A DNA stretch of 64,000 nt from Paralithodes platypus (GCA_032716605.1 CM064509.1:51539636-51603635), one strand, 5' to 3'. Shown: positions 21,053 through 32,285, numbered from the stretch's first letter. A program made the numbers and translations. Notes: generated by a model from the letters alone, not told the origin.

Positions 21053-21644
21053 CATGAGAGTGCTTCTAGATCCCCAAATTTGTTTGGAAAGCTGCGTGAA
21101 TAATAATAATTAAAAAACAAAAAATTGTCGGTTGTTACGTTTGACGAGGAGGAGGAGGAGGAGGAGAAGGAAGAAGTAGAAGAAGAAGAACTAAAACAAG
21201 AACAAAAAGAAGGAGGGGGAGGAGGAGGAGGCGAATAAGGACACAAACAAGAAGAAGGAGGATGTGGTGGAAGAAGAAGAGAAAATAAGAGAGAGAGAGA
21301 GAGAGAGCGAGATTATTGGTCGCGGTAAGATAAGAAAGAATATACATTGAGGTAAGTATAGACAGTTCAGAATAACGTCCAGCATCAATAAATAACCGTA
21401 ATAAAAATATAAAAAGAAGAAAATGCAGAGGCGAATAGTTCACGATCCATTTCACAACTGTATTGATTTCTCTCTTATAGTACATCTGCGTTCCTCTATT
21501 GCTTCCAGTCATCGATTATAATATCAATACCATATCAAACTAAATGTTCAATCACTTGAACAAGTAGTTAGTATACTCAGAGGCATATACCGTTAATATG
21601 TTTTAATCAATCTTGAAAGGAATATATTTTTCACTCGAATACAT
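21053..21644. other. Purine-rich low complexity and unassigned DNA
   Basis: 21145-21310 is (GGA/GAA)n and (GA)n. The long open frames on the minus strand are poly-Ser/Phe/Leu artefacts. Confidence 0.6.
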
Positions 21645-22966
21645 TATTTTATTTTATTTTTATATTTTTGTCTATGTGAGTGAAGGAGACAAAAGGCAGA
21701 ACTGCCTGTATCGAGAGTTGAAAGAGTGACGTTCCAGCCAACATGCCTGGACACACGGAGTTTGAAGCAATTTAAGTCATAGGAAGAGGGAAAGACTGAT
21801 TCTGGGAGAGAGTTCCAGAGCTCAGCAGTTAAATAAAAGACAGACTGAGAGTAACGTTTCACTCTTGGGTTGGAGAGTTGCACAGAGTAGGGGTGAGATT
21901 GTGTTGCAAGGCGGGTACTACGTACCCTACGTAGAGGAGGTGATATACACTGGGAAAGCTCTGAGGAACACTGATAATTATAGTAGTGATAGAATAGTGA
22001 GTGAGACGCAACATTGTGGCGAAGAAAGAGAAGTTGCAGAGAGTTGGTGAATGGGCGGGAATTAATGATACGAAAGGCTTTCCTTTCTACTTTGTCTAGG
22101 AGTGCGGTTTGAAAGGATCCTCCCCACACATGTGAACAATACTCAATACAAGTACGCACTGTGCCCCTGTACAGTGCAAGAAGTTGTGCAGGGGTAAAGA
22201 ACCCCTTGAGGCGGTTGAGCACACCCAGTTTCTGGGAGGCTGCCTTAGCAAGACTGGTAATATGGTCCTTCCAACTGAGAAAAGAAGACAAAGAGACACC
22301 GAAAATATTGAGAAAAGATGAAGGATTAATTTTTGTATTGTTGAAGTGTAAGGGATAGTCCTCTGGGATTTCTGAACGGGTAGTAAGATGAAGAAATTGG
22401 GTTTTGGAAGCATTAAAGGTAACAAGGTTTTCTCTGCCCCAATTGGAAATAGTAGTTAGATCAGAAGATAAGTGTTGATAGCTTCATTACGTTTGTCTTT
22501 CAGGGATTGCTGGCTGGGGCGTTCAGGAAAACTAATTGAGGCGTCTGCGTATGAATGGATGGGACTGGAGGTACAGTTGAGAAGATCATTATTTTATGAA
22601 TATTAGAAAGAGAATGGGAGATAGGACAGAGCCCTGAGGAACACCGCAGTTGATAGGATGAGGAAGTGAGCGATGGCCGTCCACAACCGCAGCTATGGAA
22701 CAGCCGGAAAGGAAATTAGAGACAAAGGCACAGATGGAGGGATAGAAAGCGAAGGAGGGTCGTTTAGATATTAAAGATTTGTGCCAGACTCTATCGAAGG
22801 CCTTCGATATATGTCTAGTGCAATAGAAAAGGTCTCACCGAAGTTCAGAAAAGAGGATGACTAAGAGTTAGTAAGATATAAAAGAAGATCACCAGTAGTA
22901 CGACCTTTAAGGAAGCCATACTGGCGTTCTGAGAGTAGATTATGAGAAGAGAAATGCTTAAGAAAT
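21645..22966 (-). pseudogene. LINE 'B' copy 1, RT half, 5'-truncated
   Basis: The frame from 22291 to 21644 reads LSWKDHITSLAKAASQKLGV, FFTPAQLLALYRG, IEYCSHVWG, LLDKVERKAFRIINSRP and AELWNSLPE. This is the thumb and C-terminus of a Jockey-group ORF2. Upstream parts are in other frames: 22425-22096 and the RT palm, with ALDISKAFDRV recognisable near 22800. Two or more frameshifts break it. It ends in an AAAAATATAAAAAT tail on the minus strand. The 33545-35040 copy shows the same protein. Confidence 0.88.
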
Positions 22967-23540
22967 GTACGTAATATATGCAGTTCGTGGGTTCATTTAA
23001 GCAGTTTGAAGATTCCAGATTGGATGTGTAAAGTTTATTGTGTGTACAGAGTTTAATGTTGGACTTAAAATAGTGAAAATTGAAAGAAAGAAAACAATCA
23101 TTCAAGGTGATTAGCTAAAGAGTTTCAAACCTTAATTCAGAGTTCAATAACACTCATCACTGCACACGTCCGGTGATATAATTATGTATTTTAAATTTGA
23201 TGAGTAGTCATTTTTCTCTCAATGATGGTGACAAATAATGTATATTAAATAGCCAAATGTAAGCATTTCGGTCTCAAAATATGGTCAGTAGAATAAAAAA
23301 AAAAAATATGTATTGTACAATGCAAAAACCCTGATTGCACTCACTAGGCTACATTAAAGGATATAAGTGAGACATGATAAGAGATATTTATATAATACGA
23401 CTTATATTATGTAATTAAATATGTACTGATCAGTGCATTTCGTATTTACAATGTCCATTTACGCCTGATTCAAAACTTGTGCTCTCTTCGATACAAGTTG
23501 GTCCAGGTCCAGAACTGTTCTTCTACTGATTGGGTACAAG
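22967..23540. other. Unassigned DNA
   Basis: No feature beyond an A-run near 23298. Confidence 0.4.
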
Positions 23541-23548
23541 TTATGCCT

Positions 23549-23551
<3 letters not shown>

Positions 23552-23591
<40 letters not shown>
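23552..23591. repeat. (TA)n microsatellite
   Basis: TA run directly left of the SINE palindrome. Confidence 0.95.
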
Positions 23592-23593
<2 letters not shown>

Positions 23594-23744
23594 AGTCTCG
23601 CAGTGGGGATCGAACCATCGACCATCAGGACGATAGCCGACGCTTTAATCAATTTCACCGCGGCAGTCTCTGCCGTGGTGTAATTGATTAAAGCGTCGGC
23701 TATCGTCCTGATGGTCGATGGTTCGATCCCCACTGAGACACTAG
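23592..23744. repeat. 153-bp palindrome made of two tRNA-like SINE heads
   Basis: Left and right halves are inverted copies (CTAGTCTCGCAGTGGGGATC... against ...GATCCCCACTGAGACACTAG) meeting at GCGGCAGTCTCTGCCGTGG. The right half reads as a tRNA-like unit: box A GTGGTGTAATTGATTAAAGC, box B TGGTTCGATCCCC. The left half is the same unit on the minus strand. The two promoters therefore face away from each other. Arms are about 95% identical. Confidence 0.85.
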
Positions 23745-23782
23745 AAACATTTAGTGGCTCACGTGTATTTGTGATATATTCT

Positions 23783-23783
<1 letters not shown>

Positions 23784-23844
<61 letters not shown>
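23784..23844. repeat. (TA)n microsatellite
   Basis: TA run that ends exactly where the 508-bp inverted repeat starts. Confidence 0.95.
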
Positions 23845-23846
<2 letters not shown>

Positions 23847-23885
23847 AATAGAAGAACCAGAAGCACTCGGTGTAAAAACATGTTT

Positions 23886-23930
23886 ATTGGCGACAGTTTC
23901 GGAGGTGACTTACTCCATCATCAGGCGAAT
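23886..23930 (-). ncRNA. Candidate hammerhead ribozyme, left arm
   Basis: Mirror copy of the 25012-25056 motif, read on the minus strand; same stem I, core and predicted cleavage site. Confidence 0.6.
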
Positions 23931-24356
23931 CTACAAAATAAAACATAGTCCTATCAGTTAAAATTACAAAACAAGGCTAAAAAGCGGGATAGTAATGTTG
24001 CGAATCAATTATTTGAGACACCGTGTGCAATTGAAAGTAAAACAATAGAAATGAAGGAATGTAAGCAAAGTCAGTACAATAGAGAACAACAATAATAGAT
24101 ATACCTAAAATAGCTCAAACATAGGTAAAAGTGACTGAATGTGAACAAAGGACGAACACATAAAAATGGAATGCTAAGAAAAGATAATGGAGAAAAATAA
24201 CAGCAGTTAAACCTATAGAAAAAATAGTTTGCTTGGAAACGGAAGAAAACAAAACAAAATTAAGCAACTTATATAGCCTACTACATACACAATACGTTTA
24301 AAAACAAAAGAGATCAACTGATGTTTCGTTGTGTGACAGAGAAGGTTTTTCCTTAA

Positions 24357-24583
24357 CCCTCTCCGACATATGACGCGATTTTGAGCCTATTGGGGATACT
24401 TTAAAGCCTTTGTTACCATCAGGGGTATATATAAACCTTTAGTTTAGTTACTTCAACCTCTGCAGTTGTCTTTGAGTTAGCTGTGGGCAGAAAACTAATT
24501 TTGGAGAGGTAATTATAAGAGTGAGAGAACTCTTTTTCCTATTGCTAATCTGGCAACCTCTCCGTCATAAAAGCGTGAAAGAG
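24357..24583 (+). mobile_element. piggyBac-type MITE, 227 bp
   Basis: Exact TTAA duplications at 24353-24356 and 24584-24587. The ends, CCCTCTCCGACATATGACGC and, inverted, CTCTTTCACGCTTTTATGAC, are imperfect TIRs sharing the TATGACG core. It is non-coding. It sits at the symmetry centre of the 508-bp palindrome, whose restored centre is TTTTTCC-TTAATA-GGAAAA. A relative lies at 54609-54912. Confidence 0.85.
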
Positions 24584-25011
24584 TTAATAGGAAAAGCCTT
24601 CTCTGTCACACAACGAAACATCAGTTGACCTCCTTTGTTTTTAAACGTATTGTGTATGTAGTAGGCTATATAAGTTGCTTAATTTTGTTTTGTTTTCTTC
24701 CGTTTCCAAGCAAACTATTTTTTCTATAGGTTTAACTGCTGTTAGTTTTCTCCATTATCTTTTCTTAGCATTCCATTTTTATGTGTTCGTCCTTTGTTCA
24801 CATTCAGTCACTTTTATCTATGTTTGAGCTATTTTAGGTATATCTATTATAGTTGTTCTCTATTGTACTGACTTTGCTTACATTCCTTCATTTCTATTGT
24901 TTTACTTTCAATTGCACACGGTGTCTCAAATAATTGATTCGCAACATTACTATCCCGCTTTTTAGCCTTGTTTTGTAATTTTAACTGATAGGACTATGTT
25001 TTATTTTGTAG

Positions 25012-25056
25012 ATTCGCCTGATGATGGAGTAAGTCACCTCCGAAACTGTCGCCAAT
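25012..25056 (+). ncRNA. Candidate hammerhead ribozyme, right arm
   Basis: The conserved core parts occur in order: CTGATGA (25018-25024), stem II GGAG/CTCC (25026-25029 with 25038-25041, one bulged T), GAAA (25042-25045), and GTC at 25048-25050 with predicted cleavage after C25050. Stem I pairs ATTCGC (25012-25017) with GCCAAT (25051-25056) with one mismatch. Stem III is almost absent (AC/GT around one base). Very short stem III helices are a known feature of the minimal hammerheads in Penelope-like elements and retrozymes, which work best as dimers. Activity is unproven. Confidence 0.65.
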
Positions 25057-25095
25057 AAACATGTTTTTACACCGAGTGCTTCTGGTTCTTCTATT

Positions 25096-25331
<236 letters not shown>

Positions 25332-25463
25332 GTATATATACAGTATATAGTGAAGGCATAATATGTTGTACCCAATCAGTAGGAGAATAGTTCTGGACCT
25401 GGACCTACTGGTATCGAAGAGAGCACAAGTGTTAATGGTTGAGAGAGGTTTGTATTGTGAGCG

Positions 25464-25605
25464 TTTATTTCTGCCTGGTATATAATGTGTATAGGTGTAT
25501 ATTTCTGCCTGGTATATAACGTGTATGGGTGTATATTTCTGCCTGGTATATAATGTGTATGGGTGTATATTTCTGCCTGGTATATAATGTGTATGGGTGT
25601 ATATT
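25464..25605 (+). repeat. 34-bp minisatellite, about 4 units
   Basis: Units of the form GTATATTTCTGCCTGGTATA followed by TAATGTGTATGGGT, with one- or two-base changes between copies. Confidence 0.93.
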
Positions 25606-26589
25606 TATACAAAGCTTTGATATTTAATCATGCTTAGTATCGCTGGAGGGATTAGTATTACTAAAAAAATAAATTAGTTAATAGCTCCAATATGACTCCT
25701 TTTTTAAATATTTCATACATAATATTGGGCATTCATAATTCTCCTTGTTTGAACAATTTCCCGTTTGCAAAAGCCTCCAACACTATGAATGTTTAAAGCA
25801 CTATAAGTAGTAAGTAAGGCAAGCCTCTCAGTAGAGCTTTATAAACCAGTTCAGCAGGTTGTTTCCAGATTATGATGTATTGATGGGTACATTCCAGGAA
25901 GCCACAGCAGTACCCAATACTGAGGCCGGGCACGGACCTATACTAGAGAGGCGACAGAGTAAAACCTAAGTGCTAGCCAAGGTCACTTACCTACACATTA
26001 CAATGCGATGAATACCTGTGTGTGTACAGAGAACATTCATGTACATTTACAGCACAGTCCGGTGTATGCCTCTGTTAAGTGTTAGGTTCGGTTTTCAAAC
26101 CCATTTCATGGAAAAAATACATTTAATGTACACGCACTTTGTTTTACAAAATATGGACGAAAAAAACACCAGTTCTTGAAATAAGCAAGGCTATTTTATT
26201 TAAGCTTAGGAAACCTTCATAAAATACATAATAGAACATCATGAACATCAAAGTATAATTTAAGGTTATTTTACATACACGACAAATATCAGAACAGTGT
26301 TCAGTTACGCTCTGTATTCCTAAAATAACGAGTTTAACCAATATTGAGCTAATGAGAGAAATATGCTTTAAAACATATGAATAAATCCCCTTCGAGTTCT
26401 GTCTACATGCTTCGAATAATTACAATCTTAGAGAAAATTTTCGTCGTAATTTTGGTCACAACAATATATTAACATATATTTTTATATTTTATCTTAATGT
26501 ACATACTACGACTGGTTACCTCTAATCCTTTATGAAGCACGTATTCTTCCAGGACAAAATCACTAACGCTGAAAGCATATTATTCCATA
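25606..26589. other. Unassigned DNA
   Basis: No gene or repeat supported. Confidence 0.4.
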
Positions 26590-26770
26590 TGTGACATCCC
26601 GAACGGCCGCTAGCTCCAGCTTTCTATATACTGCCAGGAAAACAGAGGCATCGGGAGTTGGACAAATTGCCCCTCTGCCTCGTTCTGTTCGGGAATCGAA
26701 CATGGGTCTTCTAAGCTGTGAGCCGAACACGCTACTTATGTGTTGCAGGATACCTTATATCAACATTGGC
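26590..26770 (-). mobile_element. tRNA-derived SINE (minus strand)
   Basis: On the minus strand it reads GTAGCGTGTTCGGCTCACAG, then CCCATGTTCGATTCCCGAAC (B box), a tRNA-like promoter pair. The remainder toward 26590 is a short body with GGCAATTTGTCC-type text. No clean tail was found. Confidence 0.65.
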
Positions 26771-26863
26771 CTTCTTGCATAAGAATTGTATTTACCACTT
26801 GAGACTATTTCCGAGTTAGGTTTAATCTAGTTTGATGATTATAATTATTTAACCTATCATTTA

Positions 26864-26947
<84 letters not shown>

Positions 26948-26952
26948 TGTAT

Positions 26953-27026
<74 letters not shown>

Positions 27027-27036
27027 ATATATATAC
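26864..27036. repeat. (TA)n microsatellite
   Basis: TA run adjoining the 5' side of the CR1 element. Confidence 0.97.
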
Positions 27037-27133
27037 CTGCCTGACCTTTTGCTGAGTGAGGACCTGTCCCTAGTGACTCCCCAGTGAATATCTCTTGCCC
27101 ATAGTGTGGTGATAGTATTAACGCTTTCTTAAA

Positions 27134-27876
27134 ATGGCTGGTGTTGACGAGATTGCTACCTCCTCTCCATATTCTCCAGCTTTGACTTGTTTTGCAAGAA
27201 AGGATGGAGAATGTGGAGAGAGAGGTGCAGTCTCTCAAAGACGAGAATTTGGCCTTAAAGCTGACTTTGGCTGACAAGAAAAGTGAGGATAGTGCAACTG
27301 CTGTTAGGGATCGTGATGCTCCCTGGACAGTTGTTCCAACAAGTGCAACAACCTGCAAATTTTTACGGCGGCCAGTTGCCCTCAGCAACAAGTTTCATCA
27401 CCTTGGATGACGAATGTGATGGTGAGGCTGCGAGTGCTTCCTTCGGCGAGGAAACCAGGAGAAAGGTAAGTAAGTTGCCTCCAACAGGGAATGGTGTGAC
27501 TGCTTGCCCCCCCAGGAGTACCTCCAACTGCTGCCCCAGGAGTTCCTGCCGCTGCCGCAGCTGCTACCAAGTAAGTCATCGACAAGGAGAGGCAAGTCCT
27601 TCTCAATTGTTGGGGACTCCATGGTCAGACACTTAGCTAGGTCCCCCTGTACTGATATTAGGAAGCTTGTCTGTCTGCCTGGTGCCGGGGGTGGGAAGGT
27701 GTTAGAGGACATTGATTACATATCATGAAAGATATTGGAGATAGCCCCATTATCTGTCTCAGTACAGGGAAGCAATGATGTTGGTAAAGGTAGGACGGAA
27801 GTACTGCTTCGGCAGTACAGGGAGGTGTTAGATAAAGTAAGGAGGAAGGGAGGCATACCTGTAGTACACAGTAAAC
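27134..27876 (+). pseudogene. CR1 ORF1, coiled-coil and esterase block I-III
   Basis: The leader ATG is at 27134. A heptad-like segment ENVEREVQSLKDENLALKL (from 27205) predicts a coiled coil used for ORF1 oligomerisation. 27590-27730 reads FSIVGDSMVRHLAR, SGNH block I with the catalytic serine, followed by VCLPGAGGGKV. GSNDVGKGR (about 27766) is block III. Frames switch several times (for example at 27410 and 27728), so no single protein is made. Role: RNA binding and membrane or lipid-related esterase activity in CR1 ORF1p; only the domain is visible here. Confidence 0.8.
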
Positions 27877-28692
27877 TTGCCACGGAGAGGGGTCAGCAAG
27901 GAATGGTCATCTAGGGCAATTGTATCAATTGTCGGCTGGAAAAATACTGTAATGCAAATGCAATACCATTCCTTGATAAACTGGACCCGTTTTTTCTATG
28001 GTAAAAATCAGTTGTACGCACAGGACGGGGTTCATCTTTCTCGGCTAGGGGTGGCAAATTTAGCTAGGTCAATAGATAGGATTGTCGCGGGGGTTTCGCT
28101 GAAAATAAAGCCTGAGAATATGAGTAAGAATACTTGTCTAGATAGGGTAAATTGCCGTACTGGTACATCAGATAGGAATAGAAAATATCAGTCACAGGAG
28201 TCTAATTGTACTGCTAGTAGAAATATTAAAGGGGTAAGAGAAGATGGGAATTCAGTTAGAAATAAAGGAAAATCCGATACCAGTAAAATAAATTCATTGC
28301 GATTATATTATACAAACTGTAGGAGTTTATGTAACAAAATGGATGAACTTAGAGCACTTGTTAGCAACGAAAATATAGACATTATAGCACTGACTGAAAC
28401 ATGGATTAATACAGAATCAAGACATTTTTTAGCAGAATTCCATATACCAGGATATAGTTTGTTTAAACGCGACCGAACAAGTAGGAGGGGCGGCGGAAAT
28501 AGCAGTGTTTTGCAGGAGTTCTTTAAAAGCTGTATTAAATCAGGTATTAGACTAAATACTGATAACGAAAGTGTTTGGGTTGAGGTTAGCGAAGGTAGTG
28601 AGACCATAATTATTGGAGTTATTTATAGACCACCAAATATGAGTAGAAACGAAGGTACAGCTTTATGGCAGGAAGTGAAAAATAGCATCTAG
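27877..28692 (+). pseudogene. CR1 SGNH C-terminus joined in frame to AP endonuclease
   Basis: This is one uninterrupted frame of 271 codons. It starts within the esterase domain: AQDGVHLSRLGVANLARSID (about residues 50-70) holds the catalytic Asp and His. A Lys/Asn-rich linker follows, then the endonuclease start LRLYYTNCRSLCNKMDELRA (about 144-163), IIALTETW (about 172-180, catalytic Glu) and FHIPGYSLFKRDRTSRRGGG (about 190-210). It stops at 28690-28692, before the rest of EN. No stop separates the esterase and EN domains. Usual CR1 elements have separate ORF1 and ORF2. Confidence 0.85.
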
Positions 28693-31138
28693 GTTTAACA
28701 ATGTGTGTATTATAGGGGATTTTTAATTTTCCGAATATTGATGGCAGCATCAAATCAGCGCCTCAGATTCAAACGGGTTTATTGAGGCGGTACAGGATAG
28801 TTTTTTATTTCAATTCATAGACTCGACTACTAGAGGTAATAATATCCTCGATTTAGTTCTCAGGAATAATGCACAAATGATAAATAATGTAGACTTAGTA
28901 CCCCAACTAGGAAACAGTGCTCACAACTCAATTTACTTTAAAACACAATGGGACAGGAAGGCTAAAGAGAATGCGACACTTATCCCAGATTTCAGAAAAG
29001 CCAATTATGGTGGATTAAGAAAGAGCCTTAAAGTCGGTCCTATGGTTTAACTATTAAGTGGACCCAGGTGCGCTAAGGAACATACTCTCTCTCAGATACC
29101 TGTCTTAACTCAGGATAATTTGACAGCTACATATAATCATTTTATTTCTTCACTCCACAATGCGCAAAATAATATATCCCCAAAAGAAAATTTAGATCAA
29201 CACCGAACCAACCCAAATGGATTAATAATTAGACTATTAGACCTTCTAGGAAAAAAGAGAGGAATATATCGAGAAAACAAAAATTTAAGAAAGGCGAAAT
29301 TCATCTACTTGCTTACTATTAGAATCTATCAAGAGAGGTTAAAAAATGTATAAGGACAGACAAAAGAAATTATGAAATCAGGATAGCCAATGACTCAAAA
29401 AATAACCCTAAGGCTTTTTACCAGCTATATAAATCTAAAGTTAGAGATAAAATAGGCCCCCCTTAAAACTTCGATAGGAGAAATGACAGAAAATGATTTA
29501 GAAATGTGCAGTACATTAAATAGTCAGTTTCTATCCGTTTCACTAATTGAAAATTTGGCACAGATTCCAGAAGTCCGTAAGGTATATAGAGATAGTATAG
29601 AAAAATAGGTTAAGTACGGTTACTATAAGTAGAAATGATGTGCTTAAGGAAATTGACAGACTGAAACCTCAGAAATCGCCTGGTCCCGATGAGGTATATG
29701 CCAGAGTATTAAAAGAATGCAGAGATGAGTTAAGTTACCCATTAACATTTCTTTTTTTAACAATTCATTAGAAACTGGTATAGTTCCAGAGCTTGGAAGC
29801 TTGCAAATGTAGTTCCGATTTTCAAAAAAGGTGATAAATCAATAGCATCCAATTACCGTCCCATTAGTCTCACTTCAATCATAGGAAAGCTTACTAGAGT
29901 CAATTATTGCTAGGAAAAATGAGAAACCACTTAGAAACATTTTAACTTAATCAATTCTTCTCAGCATGGATTCACACAGGGACGTTCTTTTGCCTTACTA
30001 ATTGCTTAGTTTTTTCTCAGAGGTATATGAAGCAGTAGATAATGACAAGGCATACGATATTATATATTTAGATTTCAGTAAAGCTTTCGACAGAGTCCCT
30101 CATGAGAGATTGATGAGAAAGGTTGAGGCACATGGAATAGGTGGGGCGTTGTTGGGATGGATTAGGTCATGGCTAATTGGTAGGAAACATAGAGTCAGCA
30201 TAAATGGTTACCAAGTCAGAGTGGGGAGCAGTCAAAAGTGGTGTCCCCCAGGGATCGGTATTAGGTCCCCTGTGTTTCTTATATACATAAATGACCTAGA
30301 TTTAGGTATAACTAGTAGGATAAGTAAATTCGCAGACGATACTAAAATGGGGAGATCAATTGATTCAGATAGCGATAATTATAGAGTGCCTCCAAAGGGA
30401 TCTAGATACCTTACATGAATGGTCAGTAAATTGGCAGATGAAGTTTAACATTGACAAATGCAAGGTATTAAAGATAGGGAAGATGCAAACAAATGTTAAA
30501 TATAAACTAGCTAATTTAGAATTAGAAAATTCAGACTGCGAGAAAGATCTAGGTGTGTTTGTTAGCAATGATTTGAAGCCTAGAAAACAGTGTATAGGCG
30601 TTCGTAATAAGGCAAACAGGATTCTCGGGTTCATCTCTAGGAGTGTGAGTAACAGAACTGCTGATGTTATCTTAAAACTTTACTTGTCATTAGTGAGACC
30701 CCATATGGATTATGCTGTCCAATTTTGGTGTCCTTATTACAGAATGGACATAGATTCATTGGAGAGAGTACAACGTAGAATGACAAAAATGATCCATAAT
30801 ATTAGAAATCTTCCGTATGAAGAAAGGTTTGAAGAAATTAGGTTTACATTCGTTAGAGAGACGCAGAGTTAGAGGGGATATGATAGAGGTGTTCAAGTTG
30901 GTTAGTGGATTAACAAAGGGACATGACAAATGTACTAAGCTCAGTGATAGCGAAAGAACTCGTACCAATGGTTTCAAATTAGATAAATTTCGTTTCAGAA
31001 AAGATATAGGCAAATATTGGTTTGGTAACAGAGTTGTAGATGGGTGGAATGGACTACCAAGCTATAGTGGGATCTAAAACTGTAGGGAGCTTTAAGATAA
31101 AATTGGATAAGCATATGGAACGAGAAGGGTGGGTGTGA
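28693..31138 (+). pseudogene. CR1 ORF2, EN C-terminus and reverse transcriptase
   Basis: In several frames it shows ASNYRPISLTSI (about 29845), the SEVYEAV...IIYLDFSKAFDRVPHERL block (30015-30115), the FADDTKMG catalytic box (30332-30356), WQMKFNIDKCKVLKIG (30434-30480), the thumb SLVRPHMDYAVQFWCP (30690-30740), and a C-terminal VVDGWNGLPSYS block ending near 31138. The GVPQGS block is damaged to CPPGIG. At least six frameshifts break it. The FADD metal-binding pair is intact at sequence level. Confidence 0.88.
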
Positions 31139-31354
31139 AGGGGGATCAGCCGGGTTGGGCCAATCAGCGCTCTGCAGACCCCCCATAATCCTGCGTTAAT
31201 CTCTAACCGTTTTGGTAAGATGATCCTCAGGGTATTAGAGTGTTGAGCCTATAATTGGGCTTTGTAATTGATTTGGGGTTGTGTGGGACAGGGATCTGCC
31301 TTGCTTAGGCCAATCGGCTTTCTGCAGACTCCCATTTTCTTATGTTCTTATGTT

Positions 31355-31356
<2 letters not shown>

Positions 31357-31387
<31 letters not shown>
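31357..31387. repeat. (TA)n microsatellite
   Basis: TA run at the 3' end of the CR1 element. Confidence 0.95.
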
Positions 31388-31389
<2 letters not shown>

Positions 31390-31649
31390 TCCTTTAAACA
31401 GACGAGGTTAAAGGCAATGGCAGTTTCAGCATTAAGGATTTTATTGTTACAGCTTTCAATAGTTCTAACAATTTTCCTCTGGGGTTCAGAGATGAGGTAC
31501 AACAGGTTAGCAAAATTCATGGTGGATCCAATGTTTCACAAGTAAACATCTTGCATCTTCAGGGAAAGGAGAGGTAATGATTAGAATAGGGACAAGGTAT
31601 CATATTTATAAAAAATTCGAGGATCAAGAATAGGAAGGTGGGCGGAGCT

Positions 31650-32285
31650 ACTGGGTGTGTGGTGGCTGTTCATTGGTGGAAGGCAGTCTGTTCGCGAGAC
31701 GGGCACTAGATCTTATCGGTGGTTGGTTGTTGGCTGTGGGTGGCTGTGATTGGTTGTTGTTGTCAGTTGTGTGCTGAGCGCGGAGGCGTAAGGTAGGGGG
31801 CACGGGGCGAGAGGAAGGGGGGCAACATGCCTGTAGCGCTTGCCTGAAGGAAGAATTTGAAGGTCTTGTGTTTGGTTGTTGATGCTGGGGTTGAGTGTTT
31901 GGATGTATAGAGCTTCTAAAATAGCTAGTCTTCTGGGGTCTGATTCTTTGTCGAGTATGGTGGTTTGTTTGTCTAGGTCGGCGCGAGTTAGGGCAAGATG
32001 GTGGGGGGCTTGATAGTGATCTTTTATAGCGCCAGATTGAAGGTGGAGGGTTACTCGACGGGAAAGGCGAGTCTGTGTCATACCAACATAGGATAGGGGT
32101 CCACAGTCCCCAGAGGTGCAAATATGCTGATATATCACATGATCGTCTTTCGGTTGGTTGGTGGAAATGGGGCGGTTACGGAGGACAAGGTTGGAGGTCT
32201 TAGGAGATTTGTAGTAAATAATGAGTTTTATTTTATTGTCAGGGTTGGTGGGGAGGACGTTTTTGTGAATTATTTCTTTCATTAT
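31650..32285 (-). pseudogene. Penelope-like element, GIY-YIG endonuclease remnant
   Basis: The minus-strand frame 32282-31713 reads IIYYKSPKTSNLVLRNR, then VIYQHICTSGDCGPLSYVGM (the GIY-YIG start, in the Penelope form with VIY and YVG), LSRRVTLHLQSGAIKDHY, and ILEALYIQTLNPSINNQ (EALYI...NPSIN, the conserved EN C-terminus with its Glu). The RT part is missing. The 3' end is Pro/His/Thr-rich in another frame. The upstream end lies at a perfect 23-bp-arm palindrome (32259-32307). Penelope copies are often truncated and inverted in this way. Confidence 0.85.

Larger units (their letters stand above)
23845..25097. mobile_element. Large palindromic element with 508-bp arms
   Basis: The arms at 23845-24352 and 24590-25097 are both 508 bp and almost identical inverted copies, beginning GGAATAGAAGAACCAGAAGC at the outside. 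(TA)n runs flank both ends. A candidate hammerhead ribozyme lies 41 bp from each outer end and is transcribed outward-to-end on its own strand. There is no ORF in the arms. The structure fits two head-to-head copies of a non-autonomous, hammerhead-bearing retroelement (Penelope-like terminal repeats and retrozymes carry such motifs). That assignment is inference. Confidence 0.8.
27040..31356 (+). mobile_element. Near-complete CR1-clade LINE
   Basis: About 4.3 kb with a 5' leader, ORF1 with coiled coil and SGNH esterase, ORF2 with AP-type endonuclease and RT, and a 3' UTR. The UTR has two imperfect copies of a GGATCwGCC...CTCTGCAGAC block (31143-31184, 31291-31332) and ends in repeated TTATGTTC octamers. 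Such endings are typical of CR1 elements, whose 3' ends are short tandem octamers rather than poly(A). (TA)n flanks both ends. Many frameshifts make it inactive. Confidence 0.9.

Noticed and set aside
21001..21512. Phe/Ser/Leu-rich minus-strand frames
   Set aside because: They run through (GGA)n/(GA)n low complexity.
24353..24587. Treating the spacer of the palindrome as part of a foldback element
   Set aside because: It has its own TTAA duplications and TIRs, so it is a separate insertion.
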